Assembly (NCBI GenBank): GCA_012295275.1
Contig: CM022675.1
Location: 5,755,589 to 5,819,588 of the forward strand
DNA: 64,000 nucleotides
From: Chrysomallon squamiferum
Taxonomy: Eukaryota; Mollusca; Gastropoda; Neomphalida; Peltospiridae
Direction: 5' to 3'
The position numbers were made by a program, and so were the translations under genes. The first letter of the stretch is position 1, and each line of letters opens with the position of its first letter. The notes below the pieces were generated by a model. The model had not been told where the DNA came from. It searched no databases and saw only the letters and a program-made list of their open reading frames with translations. This document shows positions 39,698 to 53,168 of the stretch, piece after piece.

Positions 39698-40649
39698 CAC
39701 ACATTCATGTTCAAGCAGACAGAGACACAGATGTATAAATGTTTGTTTCACTGCAGTGAAGTTAGAGTCAAAGTGTGATAATGCATCTGTCTGTGATAAA
39801 ACTAATGGAGGCTGTGTGAAAACAGATTCTGTGGATACATGTTACTGTAACAGTGGATATCAGCTAAATACAACTGATAACAAAACCTGTGATGGTAAGA
39901 CTTTAAGTGTTGTTCTTTTATGTATATTTTATTTATTTATTTATTTATTTAAGTATTTATTTATTTATTAACTTATTTATTTATTTATATAAATTTTGTG
40001 TTTGCTTAATTTATACTACAAACAAGTGTATATTTAAATGGAGATATAGGACTTAAACAAATGTTCTGATTTTATAATTGGGATAAGCTGGGATAGGCTT
40101 GCAACGAAAGAAATTAATCATTAATGTATTAAGTAAGTGTTTGTTGTGTGAAGTTTGTTTTTGATACCAGTTCCATTTTCTCCAAGAATTAACATTACTA
40201 AATTAGATTATTACTCTTAGAATACAAAGAACAGGCACAATAATCATTATTAATGTTATAAATTAAACTCTAAATTTATCTTTGTTAATTAATAATATTG
40301 TTGCTATTAAGAGTAAAATTCCAAATTTATTTTTCTTGCAAAATAATATAATTACACCAAAAATAAAAATAAATCTTATCTTTGTGACTAAATAATATTA
40401 TGTTAGAACATAAAGAACATTTACTAACCATATAAAATGCCAGTGTTGTTGCAATTCTTCTTCTTCTTGTAACTATTATTATTGTCATTTTTATTATTGT
40501 TATTATTATCATAAGCATTGTTGTTATTATACTGATAATTGTCGATGTTGTTCTTCTTCTTCTTGTAATTATTATTATTATCATTATTACTCTATTATTC
40601 TTCTTATTAAAATCATCATTATCATTATAATCATTATTATTAGTCATTG

Positions 40650-40685
<36 letters not shown>

Positions 40686-42965
40686 TAAATTAATCATTAC
40701 TCTTGGAATACAAAGAACAGGCACAATAAATCATTTTGTGTTATGAAGTAAACTCTAAATTATCTTTGTTAATAAATAATATTGTTACTATTAATAATAA
40801 AATTCTAAATTTATTTTTAAAGAAAAATAATATTATTACATCAAGAGTAAAACTAAAACTTATCTTTGTTACTAAATAATATTATGTTACAACATAATGA
40901 ACATTTACTAACCATATAAAATGCCAGTATTTCTGCAAATCTTCTTCTTCTTCTTCTTCTTGTAACTGTTATTATTGTCATTATTATTACTGATATTATT
41001 ATTATCAGTATTACTTTTATTATTATTAATATTATTGTTATTGTTGTTGTTATTATTATTATTTTTATTATTATTATTATTAATATTATTATTATTATTA
41101 TTATTATTATTTGACAGATATAAAAGAATGTTCTGCTACACAAAGTCCCTGCAGTTCTAATGGTCAGTGTATAGAAGAAGAAGGTTCATACAGATGCAAC
41201 TGTAGTACAGGTTATAAACTACAAAGTGATGGTGTCACCTGTACAGGTAATACATTGTTTTTTTTACTCAGTTTGTCAATGGTAGATAATTGTTATACAG
41301 CAAAGATCGGGAGAGGAAAATAATTTTGAGCAATTAAGAAATTTCAGCAAAAGGATACACACATATACGTATTGATGAGTTTTTGGAAGACATCTTTCAT
41401 TTTAAAACAGTTTATTTATTTATTTTATTTGTTTAGAATGTTATTAAAAAAATTTCTTCTTTTCTTCTTCTTCTTCTTCTTCTTCTTCTTATTGTTATCA
41501 TTATTGCTATTATTATTGTTATTATTGCTATTGTTGTTGTTAATGTTGTTATTTTTATTTTCATTATTATTACTGTTATTATTTTCAGAGTGTACAGAAG
41601 GGACATATGGAGATGACTGTTCACAAAACTGTACTTGTTCAGTGACAAACACAGAGTCTTGTAATAAAGTCAATGGTACGTGTACATGTAAGAGTGGATG
41701 GAAGGGAGACAACTGTGATGAGGATATTGATGAGTGTACAAAACAAAATATCAGCTGTGGAGACAATGGAAAATGCAAAAATTTGAATGGATCATACATA
41801 TGTGGGTGTGAAGTAGGCTACTTCAGATCAGCAAATATCTGCAAAGGTAAATATGAAGTAATAAAACAAATCTATTAAATAAAACAAATCTGTCAGAGAT
41901 AAAGTACATAGTAAATTCTACAGTGGTTCCTGTCATTTAGTCTGGGTATGAAACAGATAAACATTAATCTTTTATTACAGAACAGCTACAAAAATAACTT
42001 TACACTGAACTTTTGATCAGAGAGTAAGATGCTAGAGATGATTGATACCCACATCTTTTGATTACATGACAAATAAAATAATTCAACAAATATTTTTCTT
42101 ACAGATATTCATTTCAAAATTATGTACTACCCATTTGACTTCTCAAACACAAGGAGGCAGAGTTAAACTCTATTTAGCCTTGTTTGAAATGGTCATATCA
42201 GTTTAAAAAGACTGTTACCACATAAAACCTTACTGCACAGTCTAAATCCATTGCTCTGTAGTGACAGCTGTGTACAACTCACAGACATTAGTACCCAGAG
42301 AGCAGATACAACTGTACAATTCATAGACATTAGTACAGAGACAGAACAGATAAAACTATGTACAACTCATAGGCCAGGTACAGCTAAAAATAAATACGTT
42401 TGTCTGGATGTACATTGATATGTTTTCAGTAAAATATTTAAATTATAAATATGAAGTCAATGTATTTGTGCTTTCAGTTTGTGATGACAAACACTGGGGT
42501 GTGAACTGTGCTGAGTCCTGTGTGTGTACAGTCAATGCTGTCAACTGCAGCTCAATGGATGGAAATTGTACATGTAAAGAAGGCTGGGAAGGAAAAGACT
42601 GCGGAGCTGATATCAACGAGTGTGAGAGAAACAAAACAATCTGCAGCAGTTTTGATCATTCTGTGTGTAACAACAAAAATGGATCTTACAGCTGTGACTG
42701 TCAAACTGGTTACAGAAAAAACAAAAATGGAACCATCTGTGAAGGTAAGAAGCTTTTATATGTATGTGTGTGTGTCAGTGTGTATGTGTATGTGTGTCAG
42801 TGTATGTGTGTGTGTGTATTTTTCTTTCTTCAATTCTATTTTAATAATGTTGCAAATGAATTCTGGGATTACTTGGTTCTGATATAAATCCAAATCAGAG
42901 GTGAAGATCTGTTGAACAGAGTGTATAATTTGGAGGGTTTTAGTTTATTGTCATTGCTGTTGTTG

Positions 42966-43003
<38 letters not shown>

Positions 43004-43784
43004 GTTATTATTAATTGTAGTAGTAGTAGTAGCAGCAAGATACTTAATAGTTGTAGTAGTGGTGGTGGAAATAATATAGCTGAAGTATGAATATTATAAT
43101 TATTACTGTTATTACTACTATCATTATAATTATCATCATCATCATAATTGTTGTTATGGTTATCATTATTATTATCACTTTGATTATCAGTACTGAAACT
43201 ATTATTACTACTACAAGAATAAGAATAATAGCAGCTACTGCTACTTTTGCTATTATTATTATTATTATCATTATTAACATTATTATTGTTATTGTTGTTG
43301 CTGTTGTTGTTGTTGTTGCAGATATAAATGAGTGTATGGAAGGTACTGGTAATTGCAGTTCACAGATATTCATTTGTTTCTGATTTCATTCGTGATGACA
43401 CTGACAATTAATTTATGGTGATTTCAGGTTGTGATAATTTATTTACTGTGTTAGTGATTTCTGTTTGTGCTAGTTAATTGACTGTGTTTGTGATTTCAGA
43501 TTGTGATGACAAACACTGGGGTGAGAACTGTGCTAACTCCTGTGTGTGTACAGTCAATGCTGTCAACTGCAGCTCGGTGGATGGAAGTTGTACGTGTAAA
43601 GAAGGCTGGGAAGGAAAAGACTGCGGAACTGATATCAACGAGTGTGAGAGAAACAAAACAGTCTGCAGCAGTTTTGATCATTCTGTGTGTAACAACAAAA
43701 ATGGATCTTACAGCTGTGACTGTCAAACTGGTTACAGAAAAAACAAAGATGAAACCAACTGTGAAGGTAAGGAGCTGAAGCTTT

Positions 43785-43818
<34 letters not shown>

Positions 43819-44377
43819 AGTGTGTGATTAATTTGTTTTTCTTTCTTTAATTCTATTTTAATAATGTTGCAAATGAATTGTAGGATTACTTTGTTCTGAT
43901 ATTAATGCAAATCAGAGGTGAAGATGTGATGATGCACAAACTATACAGTTTGATCATTTTTTCCATAGAGTGCATGCTGTTATTTAATTTAAATGTACAA
44001 TGCCCCAAACCAGCATGCCTGACTATGAGTATATGTTTGCATTATTGTTAGTGTGTTTATACATATATACATAATCAGGTATACATATGTATATCTATAT
44101 GTGCCTGTATGTGTGTGTCATTGTATGCATACTGATGTATGTATGCATATGTGTATGTATGTATATACCCATAAATATACAACACTCTTTTGCATGAATA
44201 TATGTATTTATATATACACACACAGATATATGTGATATTATTATTATTTTTATTATTATTATTATTAGTAGTAGTAGTAGCAGTAGTAGTATACTTAATA
44301 ACAGTAGTTCTAGTAGTAGTAGTAGTGATAGTGATAGTGATGGTGGTAGTAGTAGTTGTATAGCTGAAGAATATTAA

Positions 44378-44417
<40 letters not shown>

Positions 44418-44768
44418 TCAGATATAAATGAGTGTATGGAAGGTACTGGCAACTGCAGTTCAAAGGTATACACTGTCTGTACAAACTCCATTGGATCTTT
44501 CACTTGTGAGTGTAAGACAGGATACTCCAGAAACACAGCTGGGGTTTGTGAAGGTAAGTCCAATAACCACTTGGATAGGTATTCTGTTTATATTTGTGTG
44601 TGCATGTCTGAGTTTATGTGTTTGAGTGTGTGTGTTTCTGTGTATTTGTTTGCATGTGTATATATGTGTGTTTGTTTCCTTAGTATGTTAGTGTGTATGT
44701 GTCTATAAGCAAGTGTGTGATTGAACGTTTTATTTTGTGTGTTGCTATAGTTAATTCAGATAGGTATT

Positions 44769-44832
<64 letters not shown>

Positions 44833-45162
44833 ATGTTGGTAAAGTTAATGTGATGACATTGGATAAATTATTATTTTAGACTCTTCAGAACTTGTACAAA
44901 ATAAGCAGTGTGTATAAAATGTTAATAAATGATAATGCAGGTATCTGGAAAAAAAAGGTATTTTAAATATGTGTGTGTCCTGTTAATTTTGAGTAATCAT
45001 TTCATATATGTATATATATATATCTTTTTATAATTATTCTTATTCTGTTTTTAATACTTGTACATTTCTATCTAGAGAAAGCTGTAACATTAAGAATGGT
45101 TATACCATCCTTCTCCATGGATTTGTTATTTTTATCAAACGTTGGTCATGATAACAATTAAG

Positions 45163-45196
<34 letters not shown>

Positions 45197-45452
45197 AATA
45201 ATAATAATAATATAATCATTTCAGATATTAACGAATGTCTGACAAGCTACCACAGATGTGAACAGCAGTGTCTAAATCAAGACGGAAGTTACAAATGCTA
45301 CTGCTCTTCTGGTTATGTCATAAGTCCACAAGACCCGAAGAAGTGTGATGGTATTTAAATTAATACACAATCCATTATCATGTAATATTTTTCTAGGCAG
45401 GAAGTTGTTTCTGTTTTCTCAGTTTATTTAAAGAAATTTCAAGGTGTGTATA

Positions 45453-45484
<32 letters not shown>

Positions 45485-48135
45485 GATTTGTTTTGATTAA
45501 TAACTGTTTTATTATATCGTCCTATCCTCTCTTTGACCAAGTTCACTAATCCATTCCTAATTAAGCCATAACCAAGTCCTCTGATACAGTCCTAAATAAC
45601 CTGTAACCAAGTCCTCAGATGTAATCCTAATTTAACTATAACCAAGTCCTCCAATACAGTTTTAATTTAACTGTAACCAAGTCTTCTCATATAATTATAA
45701 TTCAAATATAACCGAGTCCTCTTATACAGTGGCTTATTTCAATGGAACAAAGTCCTCAGATATAGTTCTAATTTAACTGTAACCAAATCCTCTGATATGG
45801 TTCTAATTCAATTGTAACCAAGTTCCCTAATGCAGTGTTAATTTAACTAGAATTAAGGCCTCTGATATAGTTTTAATTTAACTGTAACGAAATCCTCTGG
45901 TACAGTCCTGTTTTATCTGGAACCAAGTTCTCCGACACAGTTTTAATTTAATTGTAACCAAATCCTCTGATATATTCTAATTCAACTGGAACCAAGTCCT
46001 CTGGTGCAATCCTAATGTAACAGTAACCATGTACTCTGATTCAGTCCTAGTTTAACCAGGTTCTCTGATGCAGTCCCAATTTAACTGAAACCAATTCCTC
46101 TGATATTACTAATTTAACTGTAGCCAAGTCCTCTGATACAGTCCTAATTTAACTGTCACCAGTTCCTCTGATAGTACTAATTTAACTGTAACCAAGTCCT
46201 CTGATACAGTTCCAACTTAACTGTAGCCAAGTCCTCTGATTCAGTCCTAATTTAACTGTAACCATGTCCTCTCAATACAGTCCTAATTTAACTGTAACCA
46301 TGTCCTTCAATACAGTTCTTCTTTAACTGGAACCAAGTCCTCCAATATAGATTTAATTTAATTGTAACCACATTCTCTGATATAGTTCTAATTCAGCTGT
46401 AACCCAGTCATCTGAAACAGTCCTAATTTAACTGTAACTAAGTCATCTGATACAGTCCTAATGTTACTGTAACCAAGTCATCTGATACAGTCCTAATGTT
46501 ACTGTAATCAAGTCCTCTGATACAGTTTTAATTTAATTGTTAGCAAGTTCTTTGATACAGTTCTAATTTAACAGTCTTAATGTAGCTGTGACCAATTCCT
46601 CTGATACAGTTCCAACTTAACTGTAGCCAAGTCCTCCAATTGTCCTAATTTAACTGTAACCATGTCCTTCAATACAGTCCTAATTTAACTGGAACCAAGT
46701 CCTCCAATACAGATTTAATTTAATTGTAACCACATTCTCTGATATAGTCTTAATTCAACTGTAACCAAGTCATCTTATACAGTTCTGATTTAACTAATGA
46801 AGTTGTCTGATACAGTCCTAATTTAACAGTAACCAAGTCCTCTGATACTACTCATTTAACTCTAACCAAGTCCTTTGATACAGTTCTAATTTCACTGGAA
46901 CCAAGTCCTGTGGTATAGTTCTAATTTAACTCTAATGACGTCCTATGGTATAGTTCTAATTTAACTGTAACCAAGTCCTCTGATGCAGTCCTAAGTTAAC
47001 TGTAACCAAGTCATCTGATACAGTTCCAATCTTAAATGTAGCCAAGTCCTCCGATTCAGTCCTAATTTAACTGTAACCATGTCCTTCAATACAGTCCTAA
47101 TTTAATTGTAACCAAATCCTCTGATGTAGTTCTAATTCAACCGTAACCAAGTCCTCTGATACAGTGCTAACTTAAATCTAATCAAAATCTCTGATACAGT
47201 TCTAATTTAACTAACCAAGTTGTCATATACAGTCCTAATTTATCTGTGACCTCTGATAGTACTAATATAACTCTAAGCGAGTCTTCTGATATCACTAATT
47301 TAACTGTATCCAAGTCATGTGATACAGTTCTAATTTAACTGTAACCAAGTCCTATGATTCAATCCTAACTTAAATGTACTCAAATCCTCTGATACAGTCC
47401 TAATTTAACTCTGACCAAGTCCTCTGATAGCACTAATTTAACTGTAACCAAGTCCTCTGATACAGTTCTAATTTAACTGTAACCAAGTCCTATGATTCAG
47501 TCCTAATTTTACTGCAACCATCTCCTCTCATAAAATTCTAATTTAACTTACCAAGTCATCTGATACCGTCTTAATACTGCTTTAACCAAATCCTCTGATA
47601 CAGTTTTAATTTAATTGTAACCAAATACTCTGATACAGTTCTAATTTAACTGTAATCACGTCTTCTGAGCTTTGTGACTGAGTAACCTGATTCATTGACA
47701 AATATTTGTAATGTTTTTAAAATGAAAATATGTTGTGAATTAGCAGAGACTTTTATATATTTTGTTTTATAATCATACTCTTAGTGTTTGTTTTGTGTTC
47801 ATTTTGTTTTTATGTTTTTTTCTTTATTTATTTCAGAAAGAAAAAATGTAATTTTATGAAAGTAAAAGAGGCTGGAAATTATGATATATTTTATTTTACA
47901 ATAGTTATTTATTTATTTTTTTATTTCATTGTTGTTGAGCTTTTGTTTTTTATTTGTGTTTATTATTATTATTATTATTAATTTGTCAACTATTTTAGAA
48001 AAAATAAAAAGTAAAAAAGAAATAAGAACACCCCAAAAAAGAAACTGTATTTAAATAGTATAAGAATATAAAAATCTGCTAGTACATCAATTTGAAAAAT
48101 ATAAAACTTGCAAGGAAATTAATTGTTTTTTTTTG

Positions 48136-48174
<39 letters not shown>

Positions 48175-50204
48175 TATATGTTTAAGCATAACCTGTCTTT
48201 TAAGCGACTGACTGAAATTTTTCTGTTATTTTCTTCTGATTTTAGCAACAAAAACAATATCTGCTGTTATAACACTTAACTACGAACTGATAAATACAGA
48301 TCAAAGCTCGCCAGAGTACAAACATGACTCTGCTATGATTAAAGACCGTGTAAGTTTTTATCACATCAAAATATTTAATGATTAATGGGCAAATGAATTA
48401 AAGCATGGATTGAAGTATAAATGGATGGATGGATGGATGGATGGATAGTAAAAAGTGCCATTTGATTGTGGTCTTAACTGTTAAAAAAACTATTGTCTCT
48501 TAGTATCATTTTATTGTTGTTTTAATAGTTAAAACTAAACATACCTGATACTATCATGTAATAGTTTTCTTCACAGTATGATCTCATAGGTGTTTTCATA
48601 GTTAAGTATGATCTCATAGCTGTTTTCATAGTTAAGTATGATCCCTTGTTACATTTTAAAAGTCTATGTGTGAAACACTGAACAAAGAGCAAACACATTT
48701 TCAGTTTTGGTTTGACATTGGTAAAATTGAAGTAAGTTTCTTTTATGTGACTGTTTTTATTTCATTAAGACATTTTCAATAAAGATGAAATATATTTCTT
48801 GTGAAGGTTCATAATATTTCTATTTTACTGCATATTATTATAATAATAATTATTATTATTATTATTTCTACTTCTACTAATATATATTTTTTTTTTATCT
48901 ATTTATTTTATTTGCTGTATGAATGTTCAATAAAACTGAATTGTATTCCTTTATTTTTTTATTTTAGTTGACACAGTACTTCATGAAAGTTGTTGGGTTT
49001 GTTGCTGTAATTATCAAGAGTTTGAGAAAAGGCAGCACCATTGCTGAGTATGATGTTATACTAAACCAAGATTTACCAAATTCAACAGCGTCATTCACGA
49101 AGGCTGTTTTTGATCTACCATCAGCAAATATCACTCTGAACAAAAAGCCAGTCTCAGTTATTTCTCAACAAGTGAATGGCAAAGACAGTAAGTAATGAAA
49201 TGTTTGCTGAAATATTTTTGCAGTCAGATAGTTATAAAGAGTTCAGTTTACAGTAATGTAGCCCATTTCAAATGCCAGAGCAGTCTAGAAATGATATCAG
49301 AAATACTAAACTGTTTTGTAAAATTAAAATCTCTGAGAGAATAGGGAAAGTAAAACAGTCAGGTAATACATTAAACAAATTCATAAATAAAAAATTAAAG
49401 AAAAATTAAAAATTAAAAAATTAAATTTAGAGGAGAAAGAAAACAAGATAATTGCTGCATTTCACAAGCAAGTTCAAAATACTGAGTTTTAAGTTAATAT
49501 TTTCAGAACTTAATATGAAAATTACCATTTTATTTGTCAGTCTAGGTTTCAACTTTATAAGCATTCACTAAATTTGACCACTTGTTCTCATCTGTCACAG
49601 CTTTTCAGTAACTGTTGTATAATTTTTATATTATTACTTTTATTATTACTATAATTATTCTCGTCATCATCAGCATCATCATTGTCATTATTGCTAGTAT
49701 TATTTTTATTATTATTTTAAAACATGAACAGAAAACTAATTTACAACAGAAACAAATTGCTTATTATGACTTAATTTCATTCATTCATTCTTTCTTTTCT
49801 TTCTTATTTCTTTTTTCTTTAAGTCATAATTAAGTCATAATAAGCAATTTGTTTCTGTTCTAAATTAGTTTTCTGTTCATGTTTTAAAATAATAATAAAA
49901 ATAATACTAGCAATAATAACAATGATGATGATGATAATAATTATAGTAATAATAAAAGTAATAATATAAAAATTATACAAAAGTATATATATATATATAT
50001 ATATTTTTTTTTTTTTCTAGTAACCAAGGATACCAGTCCATGTTCATTATTTGTTGATCTGGGAGGGTGTCCAGCACTGGAAAGTTGTCAAGTTGTTAAT
50101 GGTGTACCAACATGTAGTTCCATAGATAGTAATTATAAAATTTATTATATTTCATAAGAAAACAAAGATCTGATTAGATCTATACATATATCATACTAAA
50201 TCAG

Positions 50205-50266
<62 letters not shown>

Positions 50267-50993
50267 TATATGTGTTTGTGTTTGTGTGTGTATAGATCCA
50301 TCTCTCAACTATCTATCTACTTATCTGCCTATCTGTATGTCTTTCTATCTATCAATCTGTGAATACATCTGTGTCTTTATCTACCTGTCTTTATTTATCT
50401 ATCTCTATCTATTTATTTATCTATATATTTTTGCACACACAGCAAACACTACATATACTTACATTTGTTGTCTTTTTCTTGTGTTTATTTCAGATAACTT
50501 TGAGCTAGTTATAGGACTGAGTGTTGGGATTCCACTGTTTTTCATCACAGTGGCTATTGTAGGTGTACTCGTCTACATCAGAGTCAAATCCAAGAGAAGA
50601 CTGAAGGGAATCGGTGGATCCTCTTCTGATGAAGACCCTGCGTGAGTACATGATGAATGAATGTGAGAATGAATGAATGAAAGAATGAATAAATGAATGA
50701 TAAAATTAAAACTTGAATGAATGAAAAAATGGAAGAAAAAATGAATGAATGAACAAATGAACAAAAGGGTGAAGGAATGATTAAATAAATAGAAGATAGA
50801 TGGAAATAATGAGTGAATGAATGAATGAATACATTGTACAATGAATAAATGAACAAGAGGAAGAAAGAAGGAAAAATTAATGAATGGATCAATGAATAAA
50901 TGAATAAATAAATGGTAGAAACAATGAATGAATGAATGAAAATGGAGGAAAGAACAGAAAGGAAGAATGAATGAATGAATGAATGAGCAAATG

Positions 50994-51033
<40 letters not shown>

Positions 51034-53127
51034 TCAACAAATGGAAGAATGACTGAAGATCCACATATCCTGCATTTTACTTCCAAGATTTATTTATTTG
51101 ACTCTATCATCTGGTCTGAATTAATAAAATATATATACATTGTTAGAAACAAAAGTAGCAGCCAGATATATGAGCACATTATGACTCAAGTTGAGCAGCA
51201 GAAAAAAAGTATTTTTATCATATTTTGTTACATGTCATGATAGGTCACCCAAAAAATAAAAAGAATTTTTGTTTGTATTGACATATTTCATGGTCTTTCG
51301 AACATGAAGAGTTTAACATTTTTTTCTTTATTTCTTTTTTCATTCATCCTTTCTTTTTCTTTCTTTTTTTTCTTAAAATCATCCAGTTTCTAGTTTTATT
51401 TTTTTATTTTATTTTTATTTTTATTATTTATTTATTTATATTTTTTGTTTGTTAGTGGAGACTTTGACTGTTGTTAAGTTCTTACTCTAAATCAGATTGT
51501 TTTCCTTTACAACAGGTATCACGATGAACCATTTAGAAGTATGTTTGCCTCATCCCTACCTAAACGTGGGTACTTCGGGCAAACCAACTTCATGTACCAA
51601 CCTGACAAAGCTTCAAACGATTCTTGGAATACACATACCTTTGGCAAAGCAGTCGAGCATGCAGATTTCCACAACAGCTTATGGAATGACCCTGCATCAG
51701 CAACAGCAGGTACAACGTCATGCAGTCACTGAGCTGTTGATGAATTTTTCTAGTTTGTTTATTCCTATACATATTATACTTCTTTTATATTATTATTATT
51801 ATATAATTCTAGTAGTTAATTTATTTATTAATCTATTTCTTGATTGTTTGTTTATTTATTTATTCGTTTGTATTATTTATTTATATTTCTTTGGTTGTTT
51901 AGTTAGTTATTTTAATTATCATCAATGTTTGTTTACTTATTTTTTATACTGATTACAAATACTATAGCTGTAAGTGTTTATTTAATTATTGTCAAAATTA
52001 TTTTAAAATCATTTAATGAATACCATTGATTTGACAGATGCATGGAATTATAAACAGAACGTATTCTGTATATATAAGAATCAAACTTGTAGATTCAGCT
52101 AACGTACTGAGAATGTGTGAAACTGTGTTTTTAAATCTGAGAGGGAAAAAAACAAAACAAACTTAGTAAAATAAGACCATCAGATGACTTACCTAAAATT
52201 AACTTTACATAAATAGAGGTAAAACAAAAAAAATATATTATATTAAAAACTGCACTGCATGCATTTCAGAAAATGTGTTTTATTTATGAAACATTAAATT
52301 TACAATGATCATGCATCATTGAAATTCAGAATAATATATGTTTTCTTTTTCTTTTTAAATCATAGCAGACAACAGCCCAAGAGAATTCTCATGGAACTTT
52401 GTGGATAAAATTCTTCCCTCTGAAACAGTAAGTATATTGTTATCAGTCAATCAAGTTGTCTGTCACTGATTGAAATACTGACAATTCATTTTAATCATTA
52501 AAGTCAAGTCAGTGATTCAAATCAGACAAAAGTAGTGATTCTGTTATTAAGAACAAAACTAATTCATGTCAGTCAACAAATCAAATTAAATTCAGCATTC
52601 TAGAGTGTTTTGTTCATATCAAGTTATTTCATGTTCACTGTAAAGATTTTCACATCTGGAAGACTTTCTGAAGGAAGCATTTTGTTCAGCTGTAAATCAC
52701 TGACATTTTCAGAGACAACTACACAGTCTTAAAATTCATTGTGTAACAACATCGGTCCATTTTGTTGTTTCTTTTAATACTATTAAACTTCAGTGACTAT
52801 CACAAAATGTTCCCTGTTCCATATTTGTTTTGATACTGATTTATTATTATTATTTATTTAATTATCTACATTTAATTTTTATTTTATTTTATTTTATTTT
52901 ATTATTATTTTTATTATCATTATCATTCTTATTACTATTATTATTATTAGTATTATTGTTGTTGTTGTTGTTGTTACTGCTATTGTAGTTATGTATATAT
53001 GACAATTTCTAGTTTCAGTTTGAAATAAAGCGACCTAAGATTGCCATTGGAGGAGCGTTGCAGCCAAGTCAGTCTATGAAGGTAAATTGCACACACACAC
53101 ACAGACAGACAGACAGACACACATACA

Positions 53128-53168
<41 letters not shown>

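Noticed and set aside
45540-47680. Possible non-coding RNA or coding repeat
   Set aside because: 35-bp unit with frequent stops in all frames and no fold I can support; best described as a minisatellite.
50286-50645. 119-residue ORF starting inside the intron before the transmembrane exon
   Set aside because: Its first 70 residues are translated TCTA/TTTA repeat; only the part from 50494 is exon.
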